Shown here: positions 9,414 through 18,542 of the stretch, piece after piece
Position numbering within the stretch: position 1 is the first letter of the stretch
Layout: every line of letters begins with the position of its first letter
Assembly: GCA_964636675.1 (NCBI GenBank)
Contig: CAZWUO010000001.1
Span: forward strand, 3,390-67,389
Direction: 5' to 3'
DNA: 64,000 nucleotides
Source of the DNA: JALUUH01 sp964636675
GTDB taxonomy: Bacteria; Pseudomonadota; Gammaproteobacteria; S012-40
Program-made: the position numbers and the translations under genes
Notes under the pieces: model-generated
Seen by the model: only the letters and a program-made list of their open reading frames with translations
What the model was told of the DNA's origin: nothing
Databases searched by the model: none

Positions 9414-10026
9414 CAGATTTGCCTCCTAATGAGTGTTTGTACTTACTCAAATGCGGCAAACATTTACCGCCAATTCTGTGGTTAATGCAGTTAAGTGCAT
9501 GAAAAAAAACTAAAAACCACTCAATGATATTCTAATTTAGCGAGCAAGATATAAGCCAAGAGAATAAAATCGTGCTGTAGGCTCTATATCGTCGATTATA
9601 TTAGTTGATAAACCAATACTGGTTAGGTACTTGGAGTCATAATACGCAAAAAAATGCGAAAATTTGTTGACTCTAGTTACGCATTTCGTGCTTGGGTTAG
9701 ACAATTTAATGACGCTCTCAAGCATTTTGCAAAGGGAATTGGGCTGAAGTTTTTATGTGCCAAATCTTTCAAAGATAGGTGTTGTTTTTTACGCAAAAAC
9801 AGGCCTTTTAGGGAGAAAAAAAATTAATACGTATCATTAAAAAAAAGTATTTGTATCTTTTTTATGGACTATTATTGTAGTAAGTACGCCAATCGAAAAT
9901 GCAAGCAGGACAAATGGATACTAAGATAAAAGGAGTGTTATATACACATTAAATTTTCGTGGTGTTCTTGGGGTAAAATCTAATCTCAGGATTCGTTAAG
10001 AGTTATAATTATAGAGGAGATCATTT
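9414..10026. other. 613 bp divergent intergenic region yeaG | hpf
   Basis: No convincing gene was seen. A 62-codon minus-strand frame (9537-9725) has no ribosome site. The left part holds the imperfect palindrome at 9453-9470. The right part is very AT-rich and holds a possible promoter for the downstream gene, TTGTAT (9851-9856), 16 bp, TATTGT (9873-9878). Confidence 0.5.
9453..9470. promoter_or_regulatory. Imperfect palindrome upstream of yeaG (candidate operator)
   Basis: On the minus strand GCGGTAAATGTTTGCCGC has two 8 bp arms (GCGGTAAA / TTTGCCGC, one G-T mismatch) around a 2 bp centre, about 40 bp from the yeaG start. The position suits a repressor or activator site. No regulator is identified. 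Confidence 0.4.
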
Positions 10027-10557
10027 GTGAAGCTTCCGTTACAAATAACAACGCGAAAACTTTCCTTACCGAAAAACGCTGCAGACATGATTAAGCAAAA
10101 AGCGAACAAACTAGAGACTTTTTATGACAAAATCATTGGGTGTCGCGTTATGGTTGAGACACCACACAAGCACCAAAATCAGGGAGTATTATATAATGTT
10201 AGAATTGTAATTAGTGTCCCTGGATCAGAACTCATCGTGAAAAGAGAGCCTAACCAAGGTATCTATATTGCTATTCGTGATGCCTTTGATGCTGCAAGAC
10301 GACAAATTCAAAATTTTGCGCGTAAACGTAGAGGAGAAATAAAGACCCATCACGTCATTCCAACCGCTACAATCACTGAAATCTTTCCTTATATGGGATA
10401 TGGCTTTATGACGACTGATGACGGTCGACAAATCTATTTTCATACCAATAGTTTGATCAATCAGGATATTGCAGAAGTGGAAATAGGAGCTTCGGTGCGA
10501 TTTGCCGAAAAGCAAGGCATGGATGGCCCTCAAGCGAGCACCGTTGCGTTGATCTAA
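10027..10557 (+). CDS. Ribosome hibernation factor (HPF/RaiA) fused to cold-shock-like domain
   Basis: 176 residues. GTG start at 10027 with AGAGGAGA 7 nt upstream. Residues ~1-105 form the HPF/RaiA ribosome-binding domain (PLQITTRKLSLPKNAADMIK... VKREPNQGIYIAIRDAFDAARRQI). Residues ~110-176 carry a cold-shock/S1-like module (FPYMGYGFMTTDDGRQIYFH, IGASVRFAEKQGMDGPQAST). HPF domains bind the 30S A/P-site region and silence ribosomes. The cold-shock module could bind rRNA or mRNA. A strong terminator follows, so it is probably monocistronic. Its position beside the starvation kinase operon suggests a shared stationary-phase theme (inference). Confidence 0.85.
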   Translation: MKLPLQITTRKLSLPKNAADMIKQKANKLETFYDKIIGCRVMVETPHKHQNQGVLYNVRIVISVPGSELIVKREPNQGIYIAIRDAFDAARRQIQNFARKRRGEIKTHHVIPTATITEIFPYMGYGFMTTDDGRQIYFHTNSLINQDIAEVEIGASVRFAEKQGMDGPQASTVALI

Positions 10558-10630
10558 TAAATACAGAGATACCCTATAGCTAATAACGGTGTTTGTACGA
10601 TCTCGGAGCTGTGAGTATTGGGAAGTATCT

Positions 10631-10670
10631 AAAAGCCTTTTCATTCTATGGAATGAAAGGGCTTTTTCTT
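10631..10670 (+). terminator. Rho-independent terminator after the hibernation factor gene
   Basis: A 12 bp GC-containing stem (GCCTTTTCATTC paired with GAATGAAAGGGC, one G-T pair) is extended by A4/T4 around a TATG loop and followed by a T-run. Confidence 0.9.
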
Positions 10671-10798
10671 TGTTAATCAATTATATAAGGTGTTAAGTGA
10701 AAGAATAAACTAAAGGTTCGTCGGTTTTATGTCGAAATGCTTGTGTACATAGATTATGCACTCAACCCATTTACGAGAATAATACGGCGGTTCTTCCA

Positions 10799-11533
10799 AT
10801 GCCCTCAAAACCTTATAAGCAATTAAAAGATGGTGAGATTTCCAATGATTTTGTCAAAAATTATGCGCCTTTAGTTAAGCGTATCGCGTATCATTTGATG
10901 GCTCGATTGCCCGCGTCGGTTATTGTCGATGATTTAATTCAGGCTGGTATGGTCGGTTTGCTTGAAGCGTCACGGAATTACAAGGCAGAATTAGGCGCTA
11001 GTTTCGAGACCTATGCGGGGATTCGCATTCGCGGGTCAATGTTAGATGAATTAAGACGAAATGACTGGGCTCCTAAGTCAGTCCATCGAAAAACGCGAGA
11101 ATTAGCACAGGTTGTGCGTAAAATCGAAGGAGAAACGGGTAGAGATGCGCGTGATGATGAAGTCGCTAAAGCACTTAATATTACCTTGGGCGAATACTAT
11201 AAGATACTGCAAGATGCGAGTACTGCGAGAATGTTCGGTTTTGAAGATTTAGGGGTCAATGAAGATACGCTTGACGCGGGAATACGGGATGGTGCGCGGA
11301 GTACGCCTCTCGATAAGATTCAAGACGAACGTTTTAAGAAAAAGCTCAAAGAAGCAATATCTGGCTTACCCGAGCGGGAGAAAATGGTGGTTACACTTTA
11401 TTATGACTCTGAGCTAAATCTTAGGGAAATCGGTTCAGTATTAGGTGTGAGTGAATCGCGAATTAGTCAACTACTAAGCCAAGCGATGATACGGTTACGC
11501 GCACGCATGAAAGAATGGGTGATAGATTCTTAG
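10799..11533 (+). CDS. fliA: Flagellar sigma factor FliA (sigma-28)
   Basis: 244 residues, the normal length of FliA. Region 2 is plain (YAPLVKRIAYHLMARLPASVIVDDLIQAGMVGLLEASRNY... FETYAGIRIRGSMLDELRRNDW). Region 3 (RDARDDEVAKALNITLGEYY) and region 4 (LPEREKMVVTLYYDSELNLREIGSVLGVSESRISQLLSQAM) are complete. It directs RNA polymerase to class III flagellar and chemotaxis promoters and is normally held by the anti-sigma factor FlgM. It is unusual that no flhF/flhG or che genes flank it here: it sits between a hibernation factor and a DUF1249 gene. A sigma-28-like promoter is seen before the STAS gene at 32982. Confidence 0.95.
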   Translation: MPSKPYKQLKDGEISNDFVKNYAPLVKRIAYHLMARLPASVIVDDLIQAGMVGLLEASRNYKAELGASFETYAGIRIRGSMLDELRRNDWAPKSVHRKTRELAQVVRKIEGETGRDARDDEVAKALNITLGEYYKILQDASTARMFGFEDLGVNEDTLDAGIRDGARSTPLDKIQDERFKKKLKEAISGLPEREKMVVTLYYDSELNLREIGSVLGVSESRISQLLSQAMIRLRARMKEWVIDS

Positions 11534-11567
11534 CGCAAATTTAGTTAGATTTGAAACAGGTATAACA

Positions 11568-12011
11568 ATGTTATTGAAACCCCATTTAAAGAATTGCCAA
11601 AAGCTTTATGAGCAAAATTATCGAAATTTACTGGCGATAATGCCTGAGTTAGTCATTATAGAAATGCAAAAAAATAACTATGGGCTTCCTGCTTACGGCT
11701 TAAAAGTCCACATACGCGAGCGTACAAGATATACAACGTTGCTAAGCTTTGATATTAATCAGAATATTGAAAGTCCTTTTATAAAGGCTTCTGTGTTTCA
11801 AGTGCGGATGTATCACGATGCTAGAGTAGCGGAAGTGGTTTCTTATCAAGGTCATCGTTGTCAACAGGCTCACTACGCATATCCCAACCAAAATATGTAC
11901 CACAAAGACGAAAAAAAACAATTAAACTTATTACTTTCCGAAGTAATCGAGCTTTGTCATGATAATGGCTTGAACGCGATTCCAAATATTCATTCCTTCG
12001 AAATAAATTAG
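11568..12011 (+). CDS. DUF1249 family protein (YqiB-like)
   Basis: 147 residues, ATG at 11568, 34 bp after fliA and on the same strand. The pattern YEQNYRNLLAIMPEL near the N-terminus and FQVRMYHDARVAEVVSYQG in the middle match the DUF1249/YqiB family, small cytoplasmic gammaproteobacterial proteins of unknown function that often sit beside cpdA/nudF. There is no signal peptide or membrane segment. Co-transcription with fliA is possible from the spacing but not demonstrated. Confidence 0.8.
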   Translation: MLLKPHLKNCQKLYEQNYRNLLAIMPELVIIEMQKNNYGLPAYGLKVHIRERTRYTTLLSFDINQNIESPFIKASVFQVRMYHDARVAEVVSYQGHRCQQAHYAYPNQNMYHKDEKKQLNLLLSEVIELCHDNGLNAIPNIHSFEIN

Positions 12012-12338
12012 CTCCCTTCTTACATTATCAGTGATCATTATGCGTGCGCTACGAGTATAGCTTTGCATTTGTTACTGAATATTCCGCCTTCGGAAACAAA
12101 ATTTGCTGGATGGCTCATCCGTTGCCATTGATGTCTTCCCTCGTGATTTTTGTGAACTTAGATAAGTTGAATTATCTGGTTTTGCAGGGCAAATTCGGCT
12201 GATTTTGGCTTTTCCAGTTTTATGTGAATTAATTCACATTTTTTCTTTTATTCTTGGTTAATTTAATTTGAGTCCAGACGATTAAAACATTAGTTCGGTA
12301 TGTAAATACATTTAACGCTAATAACACAGGTGATAATA
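12012..12338. other. Intergenic region holding a CRP-type site
   Basis: No coding sequence was recognised on either strand. The only clear element is the 16 bp palindrome at 12223-12238. The downstream -10 region is weak, around TAAAAC at 12283, which would fit an activator-dependent promoter. Confidence 0.5.
12223..12238. promoter_or_regulatory. Perfect CRP/Vfr-type palindrome
   Basis: TGTGAATTAATTCACA is a perfect palindrome and matches the CRP consensus TGTGA-N6-TCACA exactly, with T-rich flanks. Its centre is 108 bp before the ATG at 12339, suitable for a class I activator site. Confidence 0.75.
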
Positions 12339-12548
12339 ATGGCTAGAACCATTGAAAATGCTCAGTATGCGGGTGCGGGTAAGAGAAAACTTGAAAATAT
12401 GAATGACTCCGTCCGTATGGATGATGCGTATAAAGAGCCTAAATCCATACAGATCGATGATGAATGGGACACCAACATGGAAGAGTATTTTGATGAAATC
12501 GAAGATTTTCAAGATATCGATTTTCCAAGACTAGACAACGATTATTAA
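12339..12548 (+). CDS. Small acidic hypothetical protein
   Basis: 69 residues from ATG 12339, with CAGG 8 nt upstream. The frame also opens at GTG 12330, but that codon overlaps the ribosome site. The N-terminal third is basic or neutral (MARTIENAQYAGAGKRKLEN). The C-terminal half is strongly acidic (DDEWDTNMEEYFDEIEDFQD, then DFPRLDNDY). There is no signal peptide or membrane segment. It is preceded by a consensus CRP site and followed by a dispersed repeat. The pattern faintly recalls small acidic proteins annotated near envelope genes in pseudomonads, but I do not recognise the family with confidence. Confidence 0.65.
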   Translation: MARTIENAQYAGAGKRKLENMNDSVRMDDAYKEPKSIQIDDEWDTNMEEYFDEIEDFQDIDFPRLDNDY

Positions 12549-12918
12549 GGACGCTCTGATTAATTCTAGGCCACAGAGCTAGAAGATTTTAGTCTAGCCA
12601 TTGATTCATGAATTAGTCAGAGATTTGCAAAGGGGTCTCAATTAATACACCAGTACGGCAGCATTAATCCTAGATTTCGCAATTGACCGCTGTGAGGCAT
12701 CGTTAAGCGGCTGAATAAAAAACGAATGAGGTGGTTTGTCGAATTCACTCAGAGGATGAGTGCGTTACGCCATGAATAGCGCACTTATAAGCGCACTCGA
12801 TAACTGCTCCATGCGTCGCCTAAGAGCGCCTACTTTTGGTGTTCTACCTCCTGCATCCATGCAGTCGTCTGCATGCCGACCAACTGCGATTCTAGGTTAA
12901 TGGATAAAAACCCTTGTG
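12549..12918. other. 370 bp intergenic region occupied mostly by a repeat copy
   Basis: No gene was seen. About 230 bp of it is the enlarged repeat copy at 12668-12899. Confidence 0.6.
12668..12899. repeat. Dispersed repeat family, enlarged copy (copy 2)
   Basis: It is bounded by imperfect terminal inverted repeats (TCCTAGATTTCGCAATTGAC on the left, GACCAACTGCGATTCTAGGT on the right). The left ~95 bp align with the element at 21753-21891 read in reverse (shared GAGGCATCGTTAAGCG, AAAACGAATGAG, TTTGTCGAATTCACTCAGAG). About 100 extra bases are inserted before the right end, which again matches (CTGCATG..CGACCAACTGCG). Confidence 0.75.
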
Positions 12919-13782
12919 TTAATGTGGTTTAATTTCCATGAATGCGCTCGCAGCGTTAGATAGCGTTCTTTGTTTGTGAGTGACTATCCCTAACTTTCGA
13001 GCAATTGCAATACCCTTGACCTTAAAGGGGCTTATTTCAGGACCTAACATTGACTCAGGTAACACGCTCCACCCCAGTCCGACTCCTACCAACATTTTTA
13101 TTGTTTCCAGATAGTTTGTCGCGATCCCGGATTGTAACGTAATATTTTTTTGCTTAAATTGAGCGTCTAATATTCTGCGTGTATAGGTGCTTTGGCTGGT
13201 TAATATGGCGGGCTGATCGGCCAATTGTAACGGAGAAATCGGTTCTTCATTTGTCCATGGATGATCGGGTTTTATGACGAAACACAATTTATCATTCCAC
13301 ATCGGGGTTTGCTCTAAGTTGTCTATGGGTTTATTTGGCAGGGTAACAATCGCAAATTCTAGCTTACCTGAAAGAACCTGCTCGCAAGCGGCTTCCGAAT
13401 CTAAAAATGATATATTGACATTAACGCTAGGAAAGTTTTCAGTAAAAATTTTTAGTATCGGAGGCAAATGGTATAAACCAATATGATGACTTGTTCCGAA
13501 GTTTAATTTCCCTGCAATTTCAGTTGAAAACTTGTCTACCGCTTTTTTAGCTTCGCTGATGGAGTCTAAAACCAGCTTTGCTTTGGGTAGCAACGCTTCG
13601 CCAACGGCGGTTAAGCGACATGACCTACCAATTCGATCAAACAGTTTTTGATTGAGCGAGGCTTCTAGATTGAATATTCGCTTACTCACCGCAGACTGAG
13701 TGATGAATAAATCATCTGCTGCTGCAGAAAACGATCCTGTATCCGAGACTGCGATAAATGCACTCAAATTAGCAATATCCAT
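12919..13782 (-). CDS. LysR-type transcriptional regulator divergent from leuC
   Basis: 287 residues from ATG 13782, chosen because AAGGA lies 7 nt upstream. An upstream TTG would add only two residues. The N-terminal winged helix-turn-helix is typical (LSAFIAVSDTGSFSAAADDLFITQSAVSKRI). It is followed by the LysR substrate-binding domain (LNFGTSHHIGLYHLPPILKIF... LPESMLGPEISPFKV). It is transcribed away from leuCDB, an arrangement common in pseudomonads. A LysR-type box lies in the shared 164 bp promoter region, so autoregulation and control of leucine synthesis are likely (inference). The effector is unknown. Confidence 0.9.
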   Translation of the reverse strand: MDIANLSAFIAVSDTGSFSAAADDLFITQSAVSKRIFNLEASLNQKLFDRIGRSCRLTAVGEALLPKAKLVLDSISEAKKAVDKFSTEIAGKLNFGTSHHIGLYHLPPILKIFTENFPSVNVNISFLDSEAACEQVLSGKLEFAIVTLPNKPIDNLEQTPMWNDKLCFVIKPDHPWTNEEPISPLQLADQPAILTSQSTYTRRILDAQFKQKNITLQSGIATNYLETIKMLVGVGLGWSVLPESMLGPEISPFKVKGIAIARKLGIVTHKQRTLSNAASAFMEIKPH

Positions 13783-13805
13783 GTTCAAATCCTTGAGTTA
13801 TTGGT

Positions 13806-13820
13806 ATTCCTGTTAGGAAT
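13806..13820. promoter_or_regulatory. LysR-type box in the LysR | leuC divergent promoter
   Basis: ATTCCTGTTAGGAAT is a 15 bp inverted repeat (ATTCC-N5-GGAAT) containing the T-N11-A signature of LysR regulators. An overlapping second inverted repeat, TAGGAATGGTTTCCTA, follows, the usual arrangement of a tight recognition site plus an activation site. Confidence 0.65.
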
Positions 13821-13842
13821 GGTTTCCTATTATAAATATGAA

Positions 13843-13872
13843 TTGAAGTAATGAAAAGATATTAGGTAAAAT
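13843..13872 (+). promoter_or_regulatory. Predicted leuC promoter
   Basis: TTGAAG (13843-13848), 18 bp spacer, TAAAAT (13867-13872), about 75 bp before the leuC ATG and just downstream of the LysR-type box. Confidence 0.45.
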
Positions 13873-13946
13873 AGCGATACTTGCTTTTATCGTAGCCGCA
13901 AGATCCAATTTCGCTAAATTGGGCTTACTCTGAGGAATATTAGAAA

Positions 13947-15365
13947 ATGAACGGAAAAACACTTTATGACAAATTATGGGATGCGCATGTCGTGCGTCAG
14001 GAAAATGATGGCACTTCACTCATTTATATAGATCGTCAGCTTGTACATGAAGTGACATCACCCCAAGCGTTCGAGGGGTTACGTGTGAACAAAAGATTGC
14101 CCTGGCGCACGGCCGCTAATTTAGCCACACCGGATCATAATGTTCCGACTACCGATAGAAGCCAGGGAATCACGGATGAAATTTCACGACTGCAAGTTGA
14201 GACATTAGATCAAAACTGCCGTGAGTTCAATATAATCGAATTCCCTATGGATGACATTCGTCAGGGAATAGTGCATGTAGTGGGGCCTGAGCAAGGTGCC
14301 ACATTACCGGGTATGACCATCGTGTGTGGGGATTCTCATACTGCTACACACGGTGCATTTGGCGCCTTAGCTTTTGGCATCGGAACATCGGAGGTCGAGC
14401 ATGTACTCGCAACTCAATGTCTCATGCAACAAAAGTCAAAAAATATGCAAATCAAGGTTGATGGCTTTACCGTTGACGGCGTGAGTGCAAAAGATATCGT
14501 CTTAGCCATTATTGGGCGCATTGGAACGGCAGGTGGCACAGGCCATACCATTGAGTTTGTCGGAGATGCAATAACAGCGCTGTCGATGGAAGGTAGAATG
14601 ACGGTGTGCAATATGGCTATCGAGGCGGGTGCTAGGGCAGGGATTATTGCGGTTGATCACAAGACGATCGAATATGTTAAAGGACGCCCTTATGCACCCA
14701 AAAAGTCCCAATGGGAGCAGGCTATTCAGCAATGGCAAGATTTACACAGTGATGCAGATGCTAAATTTGATCGTGTGGTTGAAATTGACGCAACAGAAAT
14801 TAAGCCGCAGGTCACTTGGGGAACATCGCCTGAAATGGTGGTAGATATCGATTCGAAAGTACCTGACCCTATGGCGGTTGGTGATCTCGTTAAACGCGAA
14901 AGTATGCTGGCGGCGCTCAATTATATGGGCTTAGAAGCGAACACTGCTATACGAGATATCAGAATTGATGCAGTGTTTATTGGTTCGTGTACTAACTCCA
15001 GGATTGAAGATTTGCGTGTTGCTGCGAAGATTGTTAAAGGTCAAAAATTAGCGAAAAATATTAAGCAAGCATTGGTCGTGGCGGGTTCTGGCTTGGTAAA
15101 AAAACAAGCAGAAGGCGAGGGCTTAGACATCATATTTAAGGCAGCAGGTTTTGAGTGGCGTGAACCGGGTTGCTCGATGTGTCTCGCGATGAATGCTGAT
15201 CGATTGGAGGAGGGTGAAAGATGTGCTGCAACATCAAATCGGAATTTTGAAGGTCGTCAAGGAAAAGGGGGAAGAACCCACTTGGTAAGCCCTGCAATGG
15301 CTGCTGCAGCTGCTATCGCAGGTCATTTTGTGGATATTCGTGAAAAAATTGGGAGCATGACATAA
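13947..15365 (+). CDS. leuC: 3-isopropylmalate dehydratase large subunit
   Basis: 472 residues, the expected length. It isomerises 2-isopropylmalate to 3-isopropylmalate in leucine synthesis, as a heterodimer with LeuD, using a [4Fe-4S] cluster. Aconitase-type signatures are intact: [37 protein letters not shown] (cluster Cys about 347) and GCSMCLAMN (Cys about 408 and 411). The stop codon overlaps the leuD start by one base, indicating translational coupling. It is first in leuC-leuD-leuB-asd. Confidence 0.98.
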   Translation: MNGKTLYDKLWDAHVVRQENDGTSLIYIDRQLVHEVTSPQAFEGLRVNKRLPWRTAANLATPDHNVPTTDRSQGITDEISRLQVETLDQNCREFNIIEFPMDDIRQGIVHVVGPEQGATLPGMTIVCGDSHTATHGAFGALAFGIGTSEVEHVLATQCLMQQKSKNMQIKVDGFTVDGVSAKDIVLAIIGRIGTAGGTGHTIEFVGDAITALSMEGRMTVCNMAIEAGARAGIIAVDHKTIEYVKGRPYAPKKSQWEQAIQQWQDLHSDADAKFDRVVEIDATEIKPQVTWGTSPEMVVDIDSKVPDPMAVGDLVKRESMLAALNYMGLEANTAIRDIRIDAVFIGSCTNSRIEDLRVAAKIVKGQKLAKNIKQALVVAGSGLVKKQAEGEGLDIIFKAAGFEWREPGCSMCLAMNADRLEEGERCAATSNRNFEGRQGKGGRTHLVSPAMAAAAAIAGHFVDIREKIGSMT

Positions 15366-16009
15366 TGGAAGCTTTTACTCAGTTAGCAGGCATTGTGGTA
15401 CCGCTGGATAGGGCTAATGTCGATACAGACGCGATTATCCCTAAGCAGTTTTTGAAATCTATAAAACGTTCTGGGTTTGGTCCGAATTTGTTTGACGAAT
15501 GGCGTTATATGGATCATGGGGAGCCTGGCCAAGATGTGCAGAATCGGAAATTGAACCCAGACTTTGTGTTGAACCAGGCGCGTTATCTAAACGCGAGTAT
15601 ATTGCTTGCAAGGGAAAATTTTGGCTGTGGTTCAAGTCGCGAGCATGCGCCATGGGCATTAGAGGATTTCGGAATTAAGGTCATTATTGCACCTAGTTTT
15701 GCAGACATTTTCTATAACAACTGTTTCAAAAATGGTATTCTTCCTATCGTTTTGGATGCATCGATTGTAGATGATTTGTTTGCAAGCACGTTTACGCAGA
15801 TAGGTTATAGCCTCACCGTTGATTTACCTGCGCAAAAAATAGTGGCTAAGGGGAATAAAATAATTGAATTTGACATTGATCCGTTTCGCAAAGATTGCTT
15901 GATAAACGGTTTAGATGATATTGCTTTAACATTGCGCTATGTTGACGCAATAAAAAAATATGAAGCACGCAAAAAAGTAGAATCCCCGTGGTTATTTAAC
16001 GATCTCTGA
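15365..16009 (+). CDS. leuD: 3-isopropylmalate dehydratase small subunit
   Basis: 214 residues. It is the swivel-domain partner of LeuC. Diagnostic blocks are [41 protein letters not shown] (substrate-recognition region) and [21 protein letters not shown]. The ATG overlaps the leuC stop (TAATG). It is followed 52 bp later by the preferred leuB start. Confidence 0.97.
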   Translation: MEAFTQLAGIVVPLDRANVDTDAIIPKQFLKSIKRSGFGPNLFDEWRYMDHGEPGQDVQNRKLNPDFVLNQARYLNASILLARENFGCGSSREHAPWALEDFGIKVIIAPSFADIFYNNCFKNGILPIVLDASIVDDLFASTFTQIGYSLTVDLPAQKIVAKGNKIIEFDIDPFRKDCLINGLDDIALTLRYVDAIKKYEARKKVESPWLFNDL

Positions 16010-16061
16010 ACGGCAAATCGCAGCAAGATTCCAATTTGAAAATTTAGTGAATGGGATGAAC

Positions 16062-17231
16062 ATGACAAAAAAAATACTCGTATTACCCGGTGATGGCATT
16101 GGCCCGGAAATCGTCGAGGAAGCTACCAAGGTTCTTAAATGCCTTAAGCAAGAACTCGAATTGGATATAGAGCTGGAATATGCCCACATCGGTGGTGCTG
16201 CAATTGATGCTCTCGGTAGCCCATTACCTAAGGAAACGCTAAAACTCGCGAGGGAATGTGATGCGATATTATTAGGTGCTGTGGGTGGGCCTAAATGGGA
16301 ATCCTTGGATATTTCCATGAGGCCTGAAAAGGGCTTGCTGGGTTTGCGTTCTGAATTAGAGCTATTTTCAAATTTGCGTCCTGCGATATTATATCCTCAG
16401 CTTGCCGCGGCCTCATCTTTGAAATCTGAAATTGTATCTGGGCTTGATATTATGATTGTCAGAGAGCTGACAGGTGGAATATATTTTGGACAGCCGAGAG
16501 GAATTAGAGTTTTAGACAATGGGGATAAAGAAGGATTTAATACCCTCGTTTATAATGAAACCGAAATCAAACGTATTGGCCGTTCGGCATTTCAAATTGC
16601 TCAAAAAAGAAATAAAAAACTATGCTCTATTGATAAGGCCAATGTTTTGGAGTGTACTGAATTATGGCGCGAAACGATGACTGAGCTTGCAAAAGATTAT
16701 CCGGATGTAGAGTTAATTCACATGTATGTGGATAATGCGGCAATGCAACTTGTTAAGGCACCAAAACAATTTGATGTCATCGTTACAACTAATATGTTCG
16801 GGGATATCTTATCTGATTGTGCCGCTATGCTGACTGGCTCGATAGGGATGTTGCCCTCTGCTTCTTTGGCTGCTGATAACAAAGGTATGTATGAACCCAT
16901 TCATGGATCAGCCCCCGATATTGCAGGCCAAGGTATCGCAAACCCACTTGCGACCATATTGTCAGTCGCTATGATGCTAAGATATAGCCTGGATGCGTCG
17001 GCGTTGGCGGATCGAGTAGAGCATGCTGTAGCTACGGTATTAGATGAAAAACTAAGAACGCCTGACATACATACTGATGATAGTCGTAAAGTTGGTACGG
17101 AAGAAATGGGTGATGCAGTTATTGCTTCAATGATGCGGGAGTACTGGCATGAAGCTGGAATGAAGCAAAACCTGGAGAATAGCACTCACGAATGTGTAGG
17201 TAGTGGTGGCTTGAGCAATGACGCCGATTAA
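16062..17231 (+). CDS. leuB: 3-isopropylmalate dehydrogenase
   Basis: 389 residues from ATG 16062. In-frame GTG 16047 and ATG 16056 are possible but extend beyond the usual [17 protein letters not shown] start, and GGGA lies 5 nt before 16062. It oxidatively decarboxylates 3-isopropylmalate with NAD. Motifs seen are the N-terminal GDGIGPEI, the substrate-binding arginine block ([16 protein letters not shown]), [10 protein letters not shown], the conserved DNAAMQLV, and [22 protein letters not shown] near the cofactor site. The ~20-residue C-terminal tail past the family end ([11 protein letters not shown]...) is unusual but not disruptive. Confidence 0.96.
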   Translation: MTKKILVLPGDGIGPEIVEEATKVLKCLKQELELDIELEYAHIGGAAIDALGSPLPKETLKLARECDAILLGAVGGPKWESLDISMRPEKGLLGLRSELELFSNLRPAILYPQLAAASSLKSEIVSGLDIMIVRELTGGIYFGQPRGIRVLDNGDKEGFNTLVYNETEIKRIGRSAFQIAQKRNKKLCSIDKANVLECTELWRETMTELAKDYPDVELIHMYVDNAAMQLVKAPKQFDVIVTTNMFGDILSDCAAMLTGSIGMLPSASLAADNKGMYEPIHGSAPDIAGQGIANPLATILSVAMMLRYSLDASALADRVEHAVATVLDEKLRTPDIHTDDSRKVGTEEMGDAVIASMMREYWHEAGMKQNLENSTHECVGSGGLSNDAD

Positions 17232-17250
17232 TGACTATAGGAATTCATGA

Positions 17251-18285
17251 ATGAGCAATAAAATAAAAAAATATGATGTGGCTATTGTCGGTGCAACGGG
17301 TGCTGTTGGCGAGGTGATGATATCCATACTTGAGCAACGCAAATTTCCGGTGGGCAAGCTTTATTTGCTTGCAAGTAGTCGGTCAGCAGGAAGAAAAATC
17401 CAGTTTAATGGGAAAAATATTACGGTTATTGATTTGGCAGATTTCGATTTTTCAAAAGTTCAAATAGGCTTATTTTCTGCCGGTGGGCATATTTCTGAAA
17501 TATTTGCGCCAAAGGCGGCTGAAGCTGGGTGCATTGTCATTGATAATACATCTCACTTTAGGTACGACAAAAACATCCCGCTGGTTATTCCAGAGGTTAA
17601 TCCGCAAGCTATCGAGCAATATACCGAGCGGGGTATTATCGCTAACCCCAATTGTTCCACTATTCAAATGTTAGTTGCGCTAAAGCCAATCTATGACGCA
17701 GTCGGTATTGAGCGGATAAATGTTGCGACTTATCAAGCTGTATCAGGTACTGGAAAAGAGGCGATAGAAGAGCTAGCTAAGCAAACAGCAGCACTTTTGA
17801 GTTTTAAGGATGTTAAGTCAGAAGTCTATCCCAAGCAGATTGCGTTTAATGTGCTACCGCAGATTGATGTGTTTATGGATAATGGGTACACCAAAGAAGA
17901 GATGAAAATGGTGTGGGAAACAAAAAAAATATTTGCAGATGATCACATTGAAGTAAATCCCACGGCTGTGCGTGTCCCGGTATTTTTTGGGCATTCTGAA
18001 TCGCTGCATATTGAAACGAAAGAAAAAATTACGACATTAATGGCAAAAGATTTGCTCGAAAACGCACCTGGAGTGCAAGTGATGGATATACGCGAAGATG
18101 GCGGATATCCGACAGCTATATCTGAAGCGGCGGGTCAAGATCCCGTTTGGGTTGGGCGAATTCGTGAAGACATTTCACACCCCCGAGGCCTTAATCTATG
18201 GGTGGTTGCAGATAATGTGCGTAAAGGCGCTGCATTGAACAGCATTCAAATTGCTGAGTTATTGATCAAAAAGTATTTAGCCTAA
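17251..18285 (+). CDS. asd: Aspartate-semialdehyde dehydrogenase
   Basis: 344 residues. It reduces beta-aspartyl phosphate to aspartate semialdehyde with NADPH, supplying lysine, threonine, methionine and diaminopimelate. It has the nucleotide-binding VAIVGATGAVGEVM, the catalytic cysteine in NPNCSTIQM (about residue 136), VSGTGKEAIEEL, and the histidine block VPVFFGHSESLHIE. leuB-asd-fimV is a conserved gammaproteobacterial gene order. The start is ATG 17251, 19 bp after leuB. Confidence 0.97.
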   Translation: MSNKIKKYDVAIVGATGAVGEVMISILEQRKFPVGKLYLLASSRSAGRKIQFNGKNITVIDLADFDFSKVQIGLFSAGGHISEIFAPKAAEAGCIVIDNTSHFRYDKNIPLVIPEVNPQAIEQYTERGIIANPNCSTIQMLVALKPIYDAVGIERINVATYQAVSGTGKEAIEELAKQTAALLSFKDVKSEVYPKQIAFNVLPQIDVFMDNGYTKEEMKMVWETKKIFADDHIEVNPTAVRVPVFFGHSESLHIETKEKITTLMAKDLLENAPGVQVMDIREDGGYPTAISEAAGQDPVWVGRIREDISHPRGLNLWVVADNVRKGAALNSIQIAELLIKKYLA

Positions 18286-18333
18286 ATCTTGCATATGTGC
18301 TGTTAATTTTACAGCTAGGAGTCTATTTGGAAT

Positions 18334-18447
18334 ATGGATGATTCTTCGTGGCAATTTGCGGTTGCATTGGTTTACCACCTATATCGAAATAATTGCACGC
18401 ATGTGGAGCAGCAATTCACAGCTTTTGAGCAATTCGTCGATGCGTAA
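18334..18447 (+). CDS. Possible 37-residue small ORF between asd and fimV
   Basis: The ATG frame begins MDDSSWQFAVALVYHLYRN and ends EQFVDA. It contains one cysteine and no membrane segment. TAGGAG lies 12 nt upstream and GGA 3 nt upstream, so translation initiation is only moderately supported. I do not recognise the sequence. It could be a chance frame. Confidence 0.3.
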   Translation: MDDSSWQFAVALVYHLYRNNCTHVEQQFTAFEQFVDA

Positions 18448-18542
18448 CGCGGATTATTTATTGTAAAATGGATAACATTATCGCTCATCATTTCGTTAAG
18501 ATCTCGTTAATTCGGAATACTATCCGAATGGGGGTTGCAGCG

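Noticed and set aside
9440..9480. TGGCGG...TTTGCC upstream of yeaG as a sigma-54 promoter
   Set aside because: The spacing between the GG and GC elements is 9 or 12 bases, not the required 10, so it does not fit sigma-54.
9537..9725. 62-codon ORF on the minus strand between yeaG and the hibernation gene
   Set aside because: No ribosome-binding site, unremarkable composition and no recognisable family. Most likely a random frame in AT-rich DNA.
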